Shown here: positions 1-9,323 of the stretch, piece after piece | Position numbering within the stretch: position 1 is the stretch's first letter | Layout: each line of letters starts with the position of its first letter | NCBI GenBank assembly: GCA_023212695.1 | Contig: JALCCG010000320.1 | Location: 1-23,300 of the forward strand | Reading direction: 5' to 3' | Length of the DNA: 23,300 nt | Source of the DNA: Sporisorium sorghi | Lineage: Eukaryota > Basidiomycota > Ustilaginomycetes > Ustilaginales > Ustilaginaceae | Translations under genes and position numbers: made by a program | The notes under the pieces: generated by a model | Told to the model about the DNA's origin: nothing | What the model saw: the letters and a program-made list of their open reading frames with translations, nothing else | Database searches by the model: none

Positions 1-74
<74 letters not shown>
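1..74. repeat. Poly(A) homopolymer at left edge
   Basis: Uninterrupted run of 74 A. It may be a contig-end artefact or the edge of a longer A/T tract. Shorter T tracts occur upstream of two genes inside this window, but none is this long. Confidence 0.95.
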
Positions 75-78
<4 letters not shown>

Positions 79-1474
79 AAAAAATTGAGGCAACAGAAAA
101 TCGGCCCGTCCTCCTCCTTCTTGCCGCGTGAGACATCGGGAGATTCACTCCGTCGTCATCCATCTTCGCCTCACTCGTCCCCGTCTACAGCCCGGCCGAC
201 ACCTCTTCCACCAAGCATCTGCTGTTAACTTACTGGCATTCCGTCCGACTCTTTGTCCTGCCCGAAGCCCGCCCCTATATCTCGAAATTTCCGCGGATCA
301 ATCTTGACCTCTACCTGCCGTTCCAAGGAGAGCATCCTGTCAACCGCTTTCAAGAACAATGCAAGCTTGTATGTCAACCAACGCGATCTGAGCGCCACAC
401 CTTCATTTCACGAGTCGGTTGCTCCCGTGCAACTTTCATTTGGTCAAACAAAAGGTGAAACTCGCTCGTGAGCGGGGTTTGGAAACCAACGGAAGCACTG
501 GCCTTTTGTGTGCTTTGGCTTGTGAGCAGAGAGGTGCATGCGGGTCGGCGTTGCGTTACTTTAGCGCGGGAAACGCAGCAACGGCAGGGGCCCTCATTTC
601 CGCACCTGTGCAGCTGCGCCCCTTTTTCGGACTAAACGCAGCTCCAGAGCGGGGACGGTGGAAGTAGAGAGCACGTTTCTCGCTGCAGTCCCGCAAGCGT
701 GAGGGGCTTGTTGATCGATTTGCAGCATTGGTTGCTGGAGGGAAAAATAGCTGGTGACGGCCAGCCATGATACCGAGGTGTGGCACCCTCCGAGCTCTCA
801 GCAGAACTTTGCCGAACAACGTTTGCGCGGCACGTTTCACGGAAAGAGCACGCACCCCCTTCTCTCCGCGATGAAGACTCATTGGCACACGCAGTGCGCG
901 TCCTTGACGATCATGCGCCACTCCCCCGGGTCCAAGCGTAGCCCCTTGTGCGCTCCAAACGACGGCGGATCCGTGCACGTTCTAAATCTGCACGGAAGGA
1001 GTTTCTCACGAGGCCCGAGCCGCACCTTTTCCTTGTTGGACGTGTGGGCGGTTCACCCGGCGTTGCCAGCTCGGAGTGCGGGACGTGGGCTCTATCAAAG
1101 CGCGCACTTGCACGCTCTTGGCGGTTTACCTCTTGCGTATTTGCGCTTCGGCGGCGCAGCGGCTCTGGGGGGAGGAGACAATGGCAGCTGTGAAAACCGG
1201 TGCAGAGAGTAGGCATCAGCTAGGATGAGGCTATCTTGATCCCTCTTCCTCATCGTACCGGCGGCTAGCTTCTTTTGTGTCTTGTGTCTAAATGAGACGC
1301 CGAGGACGAGGAGGAGGTCAACGCTGATAAAGTAGACAGCCTTGGCTGCAACGGTACCTCTTCAGGAACGTATATAACCCGGCCTGGGACGGCCGACCAC
1401 GTCGCACCGGATCTGACCCACCCTTACCCGCATCGTGCCAACCCGATCCTGCTTTGCTCACGCCAACGCTCATC
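75..1474. other. Gene-free left flank, upstream of the membrane-protein gene
   Basis: About 1.4 kb without a reading frame I can assign. The first 400 bases are pyrimidine-rich on the + strand, like the leaders of other genes here. A small ATG at 360 is followed by a GTATGT that could be a splice donor, but I find no convincing downstream exon. Several 60-150-codon open frames on both strands start at non-ATG codons or show arginine/alanine-rich translations typical of unused frames in GC-rich DNA. The right end is the promoter of the next gene. Confidence 0.5.
1371..1377 (+). promoter_or_regulatory. TATA box candidate
   Basis: TATATAA lies 98 bases before the ATG of the membrane-protein gene at 1475, in an otherwise GC-rich stretch. 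Position and match fit a fungal TATA element; the transcription start was not determined. Confidence 0.5.
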
Positions 1475-2773
1475 ATGGGCCTCTCACACAGCCGCACCCG
1501 CGACCCCGAAGGCATCTACGTGCACGCCACGGCGCCCGCCATCCTGCCCATCTCGGTCGCAGCCGCCGAGGGCCCCGAATTCATCCTCGTGATCCTGTGT
1601 TGCGCGCTCTGTGGCTCGAACACAGCTCTGTACTTTGTGTACATGCACCTCTTCGGCGGGCGCAGGGGCGATCCAGCCATCCTACAAATCGCAGTGCTCG
1701 TATCAGTGCTGTGCTGTGCGGCGCAGGCGGTCTACGGCTCGACGCTGTACTACTACTGCGACCTGATCGCTCTCTACAGTCCGATCGGATTCGACGTCAA
1801 CCGCATCGACGCGTACGTTGTGCCGTTCCACACGCTGCAGGCGGTACCCGAAGCCATCGGGCAGGTCTACTTCGCCCTGCGCATCGCTAAACTCTTCGAC
1901 CATCGGCGCCTTTCCACCCGGATCTGCCTCGCGTTTACGTTTTCGCTCGTAGCCGTGCAGTTCATCCTCATCAACTGGTTCGGCGCGGCGTTCTACAGCG
2001 TCGGCTACAAATCGCACCTCCTGGACGAGGAGAAACGCGGCTGGGTCAAGGGGATTATCTCGGCGTGGACGGTGGTGTTCATCGCGTTGGAGGTGGCGAT
2101 GACGAGCACGACGCTGGCGCGACTCATGGTGCTGCGGAGGAAGACGACGATGGACGGCGCCCGGCGCGTGATATTCAACCTGGCGGTGTACTCGGTGCAG
2201 GGGCAGGTGCTGTTGACGGGCTATTCGATGTCCAGTCTGTATCTGTTTTCGCGGTCGGCGACGGGATGGTATACGCCGTTGTATTTGCTCAGTGGGTCGT
2301 TGTACACGCTGATCCTGTTGGCGAATCTGATATATCGCGCGGCGGTGGCGTCGGCGATGAAGGAGGCCCAATCCAGCAGTCAGGAGCGCGACCCGTCGCA
2401 CCCGTCGCACCCCTCGCAGCGCGAACGCCCCCTCAACGCAGTGTGCACCTATACCACCGAACCCCGGGAACACGTGCAGCTCGAAACCGTCCTCCCGCCC
2501 CCCAAGCAACCCGCACCCGACTGGTGGCACAAGGAGCGTCGCGACAGAGCAATGCAAGACGACGACGCAGGCAGCAACGCCGACTCCGCCTCAATGCGCT
2601 CCTGGCACATGGAACCAAACACCGTCCCCGACTCCGGAGACGCAAAGAACTACGTCCATCGCCTCCCGCTCTCCAGACGCCCCAGCGACGCAAACAATCC
2701 CACACCAACACTGCCGCTCGTGAGGATCAATACAAAGACGTCGTTCCGCTCGTTTAAGCAGTATCACTTTTAG
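1475..2773 (+). CDS. Seven-transmembrane protein, possibly DUF6534-like
   Basis: A 432-residue protein with about seven hydrophobic segments (roughly residues 35-58, 70-95, 112-138, 150-172, 192-215, 232-256 and 264-288). A hydrophilic tail of about 140 residues follows, rich in Pro, Ser, Arg and Asp. The open frame extends upstream to a TTG, but the first ATG is at 1475, in context ATCATGG, 98 bases after a TATA box, and I use that. The order of helices, the short basic loop before helix 6 (RRKTTMDGARR) and the ending ILLANLIYR resemble the basidiomycete-specific DUF6534 membrane proteins, whose function is unknown; this is recognition by eye, not a search. A degenerate 9-base tandem repeat near 2394-2418 encodes PSHPSHPSQ in the tail. 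It could instead be a distant receptor-like protein; no G-protein-coupling motif is evident. The gene converges on ARO1. Confidence 0.8.
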   Translation: MGLSHSRTRDPEGIYVHATAPAILPISVAAAEGPEFILVILCCALCGSNTALYFVYMHLFGGRRGDPAILQIAVLVSVLCCAAQAVYGSTLYYYCDLIALYSPIGFDVNRIDAYVVPFHTLQAVPEAIGQVYFALRIAKLFDHRRLSTRICLAFTFSLVAVQFILINWFGAAFYSVGYKSHLLDEEKRGWVKGIISAWTVVFIALEVAMTSTTLARLMVLRRKTTMDGARRVIFNLAVYSVQGQVLLTGYSMSSLYLFSRSATGWYTPLYLLSGSLYTLILLANLIYRAAVASAMKEAQSSSQERDPSHPSHPSQRERPLNAVCTYTTEPREHVQLETVLPPPKQPAPDWWHKERRDRAMQDDDAGSNADSASMRSWHMEPNTVPDSGDAKNYVHRLPLSRRPSDANNPTPTLPLVRINTKTSFRSFKQYHF

Positions 2774-3186
2774 AAGTCGCACTGTCGTTGGTCAAATGTC
2801 CCGGACATTGTCGAAGCTGTTGGGTGCTGAATTGTCTGTCCTTCTGCTCGGGTTTCGTATGTTTTGCCTGTATCATTCCCTCGTTGTGTGTGCAATACGA
2901 TCTCGCTCTTCATAACAAGACGCTCGTGCCTGAGGTCGGGCTGGAGATGTGCCTTTCTGTGTGCTTGTTTGCGTTCGATAGGGCGCCCGAGGGCGCTGAG
3001 TGGCAGCTGTGCTCATGAGCATTCTCCACCGTGTCAGGCTCAGCACTCACCAAAAGCCCCCTCACCGACGAGCTCGTCTACACCGCTCGCCATCCTCTCT
3101 CTCACACCCACACCCCACAGCCCAATCAAAGACAGTCAAATCGATTTGGTTCGCACCAACAACACCCCACTTCCCCGTCCTCCTCC
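2774..3186. other. Convergent intergenic region with two 3' ends
   Basis: 413 bases between the stop of the membrane-protein gene and the stop of ARO1, which converge here. It must hold both 3' untranslated regions. I see no consensus AATAAA signal on either strand and no credible gene; the stretch from 3060 to 3180 is rich in C and A (CACACCC-type). Confidence 0.6.
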
Positions 3187-6100
3187 TTAACGCTGGAGGT
3201 ACGTCTCCCAAGCAGCCTGCTCGATCTGCGCACGCGGCGCTTCCCTGCCCGTCCAGCGCTGGAACTGATGGCATCCTTGCTCCAACAAAATCGTAATGCC
3301 CGGGCACGCGGTCCACAACTTCCTCACCGGCGCCTTTGTCGCATTGGTCCCGATCGCCAACTCGTTCGCGGTATTCACCTGCTGGACGAGCTGCAGCAGG
3401 CTCGTGTGGTACGGCTTGTAGCTCATGTCAATCACCACACCGCCGGCGGGGTTCTGGAGGATCGTGGCGGGGAGGTGGATGAGGCCCTGGGCGGTAGCGT
3501 CGAGCGTCGTGCCTTCGGCGGGGATGTTGGACACGACCACGGAGGGCGAGTGCTCGCGAGGGAGGGTGGCGATCTCGTCGAGCGACGCGAGCACGTGCAC
3601 GTTCCACTCGACAGGCACCTCCTTGGCCAGCGTCTCGGCGTTCGCTAGCGTCCGGTTGAACAGCAGAATACGCTTCACGCCCAACCGATACAGCGCGAAC
3701 AGCGCCGCGCGCGCCGAGCCGCCGGCACCGATCACCAGCGCAGTCAGGTGCGGGTCCGCCAGATGCACCGTGCGCAACGAGCGCCGCGCCAGCGTCTCGA
3801 TCGCAATCCAGTCGGTGTTGTCGCCCACCAGCGCCGTCACTTTCCCCTGCGCATCACGCACGGGGATCACCGTGTTAACAGCCCCAATCGCCTTGGCCTC
3901 GTCCGTCACCTGGTCCAGCAGCTTGATGATGCTCAGCTTGTGCGGGATCGTCACGCTCGCCCCGCCAAACTCCGGCGACCGCACAAACGCCGCCACCGCC
4001 TCGTCCACCTCGGCCGTCTCGAACAGCTCGTACCTGTGCGCCAGACCCAGCGTAGCAAAGCCCGTGTTGTGCAGCAACGGACTCAGGCTATGCCCGATCG
4101 GGCTTCCAAACAGCGCAAACCGACGCGGCTCCGCCTGCCCAATCAGCGACAGCGCCGTCTGCACCTGGCGGAACGACAGCTGGCCCGGCGCCGCCTTGAA
4201 CGGCATGAGCTCGTGCGTGATCGGCGTAAACACAGGGTTGACGATGCGGCTGTACTGACCCACCGCACCCATGTTGACCGCCAACAGCGGCTTGGTCGCC
4301 GTCGCCGACACCTTGGCACGGAAGCGCTCGAGGCTGTAGTTGTCCTCCATCGTGTTTGCTTTTCCGATGATCTTGGCGATGTCGCCGAAACGGCAGGCTT
4401 TTGCGTAGATCTGGGCGGTGGCGTCGCTCTCCCAGTCGAGACGTCCGGACCAGTCGTGCCAGGAGGCGATGATCTGGCTGTTGCCCTTGGACTCGACGAC
4501 GGCAGCGAGCAGAGCGTCGTCCCAGCCCAGCTCGAGGTCGATGTACTCGCAGCCGTGACGGAGCGCAAGGCTGATGAGGTCAAAGTACTCCTGCTGCGCG
4601 CCGTCGGGGAACATACCGCCCTGCGAGTGCGTGCGCACCGTAAACACGATGGGCAACGAAGTGCGGTGACGCAGCGCAGCCAGCTGGTTCCTGACGTAGT
4701 CGATCGGCGGAATCTGAGGCGCGGTCACAGGCTGACCGGAAGGGTTGAGCAGGTCCGCACGGAACTCGAGCGCATCGGCGCCCGTCTCCATGCTTCGGAT
4801 CAGCTCGAGCTTGGGCACGACATCCGGGAACGTCAAGCTGAGGAAGTAGGTCTGTCGTCCGCCCTTTCGACTGTCCACCACGAGGTCGCCGATCTGGTTC
4901 GTGTCCTGGCCCGTGACAAACTTGAAGAAGCGCGCCACCTCGCTCTCGAGGCCGAACCGCTTCTGAATTGTGAACGACGGGTCGGGCACGTTCATCGCAC
5001 AAGGCTGCACGGCCAGCGACTCGCCCTCCGAGTAGGATACGAGCTCGGCCGACGAGCACTCGCTGAACCAAGGGTTGCGGCGGCGGTAGACGTCCATCAC
5101 AGGCTCGCCATACGCGGGGCGATCGCTGATGGCGAGGAACTTGACGATGGCATCCGTGTCGCGCACAATGTACACAACGGGACCCTTGCTCTGTGCATAC
5201 TCGGCGAGAATCTGCCTGCACGCTTCCGTCTCGACCACGCCTCCGCCGAGCGAGATGAGCGCGCCGCTAGGGTGGTGGAGGATGAGCTCTTGCAAGATCT
5301 CGAGCTCCTTCTGACGGAAAGCGGGCCAGCCGTTCTGTTTGACAAAGTCGCCCAAGCCATCCTTGACACCGAGCTTCTCGTTGAACACGACGTCGGCGTC
5401 GATGAAAGTGCGTCCGAGCGCTGCAGCACCAATGGCACCCAAGAAGGTCTTGCCCGAGGCACGCATGCCGATGCAAATGATGGTTGCGTCTTTGGCGTAC
5501 TTGCGCGGGGTCAGCGCTCGGGTCGAGGTCAACTGAGACAGCGAGCCCGCCGCCGTCGTGGCCGACTGCTTGCCGTTACCGTTGACGCTCGCAGTGCCTG
5601 CCTTGTTGAAGTGCGACGGTGAGATGCACAAGCTTGGCGAGCATTCGGGGTCGACGCCATGGGCCCGGATGCCGAGCTTGCGCTCCAGATCATCCCACCA
5701 GTTGGGCCACGTCTTTTCGACACATCGCTTCTCCTCCAAAATGGCACCAGGCGCCAAGCTGGCCAGCACGGAGAAGGCCATAGCCACACGGTGGTCGTCG
5801 TAGCAGTGGACACGGACATCGGCGCGCAGCTGGCGGTAGTCGATGCCAAAGATCTCGAGACCGTCGTCGTGCTCCTTAGTGTCGACGCCGAACTTGGCGA
5901 GCTCGTCCATCATGGCCCGGATGCGGTTGCACTCCTTGACGCGCTGGTTGGCGATACCCGTGATGCGGGTAGAAGGACGAGAGGTCGAGGTGGAGCCGTT
6001 GGCGGGAGGCTGAGCAGCGACGGCGAGCAAGACCGAGGCAGTAAGGAAAGCATCCGTCATGGGCTCCATGTCGACCAAGCCAATCTGACGCAGTTGGCCC

Positions 6101-8352
6101 ACCTTGGGACCGATGACGGTGGTCGAGGTGGCAGTCTGGACGACTTTGCAGCCCATGGGCTCAAGCACCTCCTTGGCGAAGCGTGCATCTCCCTGGAGCG
6201 AGGCAGAACCGATGTTGGGGACGGTGCACTCGGTGCCGGTGATAGCGGCAATAGCCAGAGGATAAGTGGCACTGCTAGCATCGCTCTCAATGTCGTAGAC
6301 CTCCGGCGAGACGTAGTGACCCTTGGGGATGCGGTACGTGTTGGACGGGCGACCGGTGGCAGGGTCCAAAAGACGCTCGACCTTGATGCCGAACGTGGCC
6401 ATCATGGCGATGGTCATGTCGATGTAGAGCTGCGAGATGACCTGACCGCCGACGAGTTCGAGCACGACTTCCTCGGCAGCGTAAGGGGCGCACAGAAGGA
6501 TGGACGAGACGTACTGCGACGAAATGGTGGCCGAGAGCTGGATCTTTCCGCCCTTGAAGCCGTGCGTGGTTCCCTTGACGGCGAGCGGCAGGCAACCCTG
6601 GCCTTCGAGATAGTCGATCGAGGTGCCGTTGGAGCGAAGAGCATCGACGAGGGCACCGATGGGTCGCTCCTTCATGCGCTTGTTTCCGGTGATGACGACA
6701 GGCTCCTGGTTTCCATCGTTGTGCACCAAGCTGACGACGGTGGCCATGAAACGAGCGGCGGTACCTGCGTTCTGCAGGTAGATTTGCTTGTTGTTGGCAG
6801 GACGAGCGAGAGCACCGCCGTTGCCGTGGACGACAATGGTTTCCCCGCCATCCTCAAACTCGAAGCGTGCGGCTTGAAGATCGTGGAGACCGGCCATCAT
6901 GACCTGGGTGTCGTCCGAGTGGAGCATGTTGCGCAGACGACAGGTGTTTCCGGCAAGAGCAGCGAGGACGAGGGCACGGTTGGAGATGGACTTGGAGCCA
7001 GGGGTGGAGAGGGTGACCTTGGCGGTGTTGGGCTGCTCGAGGATGGGTGTGACGGTGGCACCGAGCGAGAGGACGCGGCGGATAATGTCGTCGCTGACGG
7101 TGGAAGCCTTGTCCTCGACCGTGTCACCGATGGCGCTGAGCAGGACGATCTTTTTGTTGCTGCCAGAGTTCTTCTTGTCGACCTTCATGATGTCGAGAAG
7201 ACGGTCGACAGTGACATCGAGCGACTTGGCCAGGCGAGTGACGCGCGAGTCGGAGAGCGAGACGGGCAGCTCGTACTCCTTGAGGCAGCGAGTGAGACGA
7301 CCGATGGCGACCTGGCTGAGACCGTGCATGTAACGAGCGACCTCCGCCTCGAGGATCATACCGATCGAGATACACTCTCCGTGAAGCATTTCAGGCGTGA
7401 GGACGGCTTCGATGGCGTGACCGATGGTGTGGCCAAAGTTGACCAGGTTGCGAAGACCAGTCTCCTTCTCGTCGATGGTGACAATGTGAGCCTTGACACC
7501 GACGGAGCCACGAATGACATCGAGCAAGAGCGACTGAGACTCGGTGCGGGTCTCGAGCGTCCTGCCTTGATCGAGGGGAGCGTCTTTGGCAAAGGGACCA
7601 AGCACGGCAGAGCGGATGGCAGGTGCACTGGACTCGAGCTTGGCAAAGTCGATGGGATCCCAGATTGCGGCGGTTTTGACGACCTCAGCCATGCCGTTGC
7701 TGAACTCGCGCGGTGGGAGGGTCTTGAGCCAGGCTGCATCGATAAAGACGTAGTGGGGCTGGTGGAAGCTGCCGATGAGGTTCTTGCCGAGCGGGTGATC
7801 GATGGCGGTCTTGCCACCGACGGCCGAGTCGACCATGGCGAGGAGGGTGGTGGGGATCTGGACGAACTTGAGACCGCGCATGAAGGTGGCCGCGACAAAG
7901 CCGACCAGGTCGCCAATGACACCACCTCCGACAGCGAGGACGACAGCATCGCGGGTGACACGGTGCTCAAACATCCAGTCTTCGATCTGGTTTTTGCCCT
8001 CTCGGCTCTTGGAAGCCTCGCCGGGTGGGATGACCTTGGTGAGGAGCCTCCAGGTGTGGGTGGAGGCGAGATCGGCGGCGGCCTTTTCGAATTCGCGACG
8101 GAAAGCAGTGGTGACGCTGCATCTTGCCTCGAGGTTCTGGTCGGTGATGAGGACGTAGGTGGAAGATGGGAGCGTAGAGAGGAGGGTCTTGGCGATATGA
8201 GGGATGAGGTGGTAGCCGAGATGGATGGGGGTGTCCAAGCATCGGAGGGTGTGGATGGTGGCACCGGAAAGCGGATCGGTGGATGGTGGAGCGTGGTACG
8301 AGGGCGTTTTGGTCCTAAGCATAGGCTGCTGCGCTGACGGTGCCGACGCCAT
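3187..8352 (-). CDS. ARO1: Pentafunctional AROM polypeptide (shikimate pathway)
   Basis: 1721 residues in one exon, the usual fungal AROM size of about 1,550-1,750. It catalyses steps two to six of the shikimate pathway in the cytosol, turning DAHP into EPSP for aromatic amino acid synthesis. Domains in order: 3-dehydroquinate synthase (about 38-420; GGGVIGDLVGF at 142-152, VNFGHTIGHAIE at 304-315); EPSP synthase (about 435-895; PGSKSISNRA at 451-460, LQNAGTAARF at 526-535, YDDHRVA at 851-857); shikimate kinase (about 955-1145; P-loop GMRASGKT at 962-969, GGGVV at 1036-1040); type I dehydroquinase (about 1165-1390; likely catalytic His1299 in ASWHDW, likely Schiff-base Lys1327 in IAKIIG); shikimate dehydrogenase (about 1410-1721; SVTIPHK with Lys1472, GDNTDW with Asp1514, NADPH loop GAGGSARA at 1542-1549). 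All key residues appear intact. The ATG at 8352 is the first on the sense strand for at least 484 bases. Convergent with the membrane-protein gene. Confidence 0.97.
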   Translation of the reverse strand: MASAPSAQQPMLRTKTPSYHAPPSTDPLSGATIHTLRCLDTPIHLGYHLIPHIAKTLLSTLPSSTYVLITDQNLEARCSVTTAFRREFEKAAADLASTHTWRLLTKVIPPGEASKSREGKNQIEDWMFEHRVTRDAVVLAVGGGVIGDLVGFVAATFMRGLKFVQIPTTLLAMVDSAVGGKTAIDHPLGKNLIGSFHQPHYVFIDAAWLKTLPPREFSNGMAEVVKTAAIWDPIDFAKLESSAPAIRSAVLGPFAKDAPLDQGRTLETRTESQSLLLDVIRGSVGVKAHIVTIDEKETGLRNLVNFGHTIGHAIEAVLTPEMLHGECISIGMILEAEVARYMHGLSQVAIGRLTRCLKEYELPVSLSDSRVTRLAKSLDVTVDRLLDIMKVDKKNSGSNKKIVLLSAIGDTVEDKASTVSDDIIRRVLSLGATVTPILEQPNTAKVTLSTPGSKSISNRALVLAALAGNTCRLRNMLHSDDTQVMMAGLHDLQAARFEFEDGGETIVVHGNGGALARPANNKQIYLQNAGTAARFMATVVSLVHNDGNQEPVVITGNKRMKERPIGALVDALRSNGTSIDYLEGQGCLPLAVKGTTHGFKGGKIQLSATISSQYVSSILLCAPYAAEEVVLELVGGQVISQLYIDMTIAMMATFGIKVERLLDPATGRPSNTYRIPKGHYVSPEVYDIESDASSATYPLAIAAITGTECTVPNIGSASLQGDARFAKEVLEPMGCKVVQTATSTTVIGPKVGQLRQIGLVDMEPMTDAFLTASVLLAVAAQPPANGSTSTSRPSTRITGIANQRVKECNRIRAMMDELAKFGVDTKEHDDGLEIFGIDYRQLRADVRVHCYDDHRVAMAFSVLASLAPGAILEEKRCVEKTWPNWWDDLERKLGIRAHGVDPECSPSLCISPSHFNKAGTASVNGNGKQSATTAAGSLSQLTSTRALTPRKYAKDATIICIGMRASGKTFLGAIGAAALGRTFIDADVVFNEKLGVKDGLGDFVKQNGWPAFRQKELEILQELILHHPSGALISLGGGVVETEACRQILAEYAQSKGPVVYIVRDTDAIVKFLAISDRPAYGEPVMDVYRRRNPWFSECSSAELVSYSEGESLAVQPCAMNVPDPSFTIQKRFGLESEVARFFKFVTGQDTNQIGDLVVDSRKGGRQTYFLSLTFPDVVPKLELIRSMETGADALEFRADLLNPSGQPVTAPQIPPIDYVRNQLAALRHRTSLPIVFTVRTHSQGGMFPDGAQQEYFDLISLALRHGCEYIDLELGWDDALLAAVVESKGNSQIIASWHDWSGRLDWESDATAQIYAKACRFGDIAKIIGKANTMEDNYSLERFRAKVSATATKPLLAVNMGAVGQYSRIVNPVFTPITHELMPFKAAPGQLSFRQVQTALSLIGQAEPRRFALFGSPIGHSLSPLLHNTGFATLGLAHRYELFETAEVDEAVAAFVRSPEFGGASVTIPHKLSIIKLLDQVTDEAKAIGAVNTVIPVRDAQGKVTALVGDNTDWIAIETLARRSLRTVHLADPHLTALVIGAGGSARAALFALYRLGVKRILLFNRTLANAETLAKEVPVEWNVHVLASLDEIATLPREHSPSVVVSNIPAEGTTLDATAQGLIHLPATILQNPAGGVVIDMSYKPYHTSLLQLVQQVNTANELAIGTNATKAPVRKLWTACPGITILLEQGCHQFQRWTGREAPRAQIEQAAWETYLQR

Positions 8353-9049
8353 TTTGAAAAGGACGAGGGTGGGTGACGACGCTTCTTCGACGTGAAGCAG
8401 CGAGGGGGGTCACCTTTTTGAAGGAAGGAATGTCACTGAGGCCGACAAAGTCTTGTCTCGGTTCCGGACGATGACCGCGGCGAAAGACAGATAATCGAAA
8501 GCTGTTGTACGTGGAAGAGAAAGTCGACTGTCGAAGCTGAGGTGGGGGAGTGACGAGGTCGATGAGGTGTGTTGGTTCAACCGTGGGGGTGAATCGGTTG
8601 TCGTGATGGAGCTCGACCTTGCAACGCCGTGTTTGAGTGAGCGTGCGTGCGCGAGAGGTCAAGCAGACAACAAGAGAAAGGCCACAGCCGAGCAGATGAG
8701 GATGAGGAGGAGGTAGGAAGAGAAGGAGAAGAAGGAAGAATGGAAGGAGATGAAAGGTGGAGAGCGTACGATGAAGCACAGAGAGCAACAACGAGCGAGC
8801 TAATTCTCACGGCACTTGAGCAGTGTTTTTCTGCTGCATTTTATTGTTCTCTGAAAATCAATCAATGCTCAACAGACGCTCTTCCAACGCTTCCTTCTTC
8901 ATTTGCTTCAGTGAGCATGCATCTCCTCCAAGTTTGACTTGTGACTCTGACACCATCTGCTCTCTAGCCTCATGCTCTCCAGTATCATTGATCGACATAT
9001 GACGATGTTGACTCTTTTGTGGTCACACCGAGAACAAGAAGAAATGAAG

Positions 9050-9062
9050 AAAAAAAAAAAAA
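9050..9062. repeat. A13 homopolymer
   Basis: Thirteen A in the ARO1-SURF6 intergenic region, reading as T13 on the transcribed minus strand. Confidence 0.9.
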
Positions 9063-9126
9063 TGACTCGACGTGTGGACACTGCACTGCTGCCGGAGTTG
9101 CTTTGGCCGCCATTCCATTTCCAATC

Positions 9127-9165
9127 AAAAAGAAAAAGAAAAAGAAAAAAAAGAAAGAAAAAAAA
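9127..9165. repeat. A-rich AAAAAG-type tract
   Basis: A 39-base tract of A with interspersed G, a degenerate AAAAAG repeat. On the minus strand it is a T/C tract about 160 bases past the SURF6-gene stop, so it could belong to that gene's 3' end or act as a nucleosome-poor element for ARO1. Confidence 0.8.
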
Positions 9166-9323
9166 GCAACGGCTTTCGAGTTCTTCTTACCGCCCGAGAA
9201 GAGTTGCTTCTCAACTGCCTCAACACGGCTGTCCTCGATTGCTCTTTCCTAGAATGCAAGTAGGATTGCCAATGCAACGAGAGTGATACAAGAGCTGAAA
9301 CAGACAACGATGGCGAACAACTC

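Larger units (their letters stand above)
8353..9323 (-). promoter_or_regulatory. ARO1 upstream region and SURF6-gene 3' end
   Basis: 971 bases between the ARO1 start and the stop of the upstream SURF6-like gene, both on -. From 8353 to 8836 the minus strand contains no ATG at all and is CT-rich, which fits a long leader. Two TGACTC cores lie further upstream (8942-8948 TGACTCT, 9063-9069 TGACTCG), each one base from the Gcn4/Cpc1 consensus TGACTCA; this is suggestive only, because such near matches are common. No TATA box is obvious and no credible gene was seen. Confidence 0.45.

Noticed and set aside
556..978. 140-codon open frame on - in the left flank
   Set aside because: It starts at GTG, has no recognisable domain, and overlaps other equally long frames, as expected by chance in GC-rich DNA.
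3748..5622. 624-codon open frame on + opposite the 3' half of ARO1
   Set aside because: It is an Arg/His/Leu-rich antisense shadow of the shikimate kinase, dehydroquinase and dehydrogenase domains, with no family resemblance.
5659..8337. 892-codon open frame on + opposite ARO1
   Set aside because: It is fully antisense to the well-conserved DHQS and EPSP synthase domains. Its Asp/Gly/Val-rich translation is what GC-rich, codon-biased sense genes give on the other strand, and it starts at a non-ATG position with no recognised domain.
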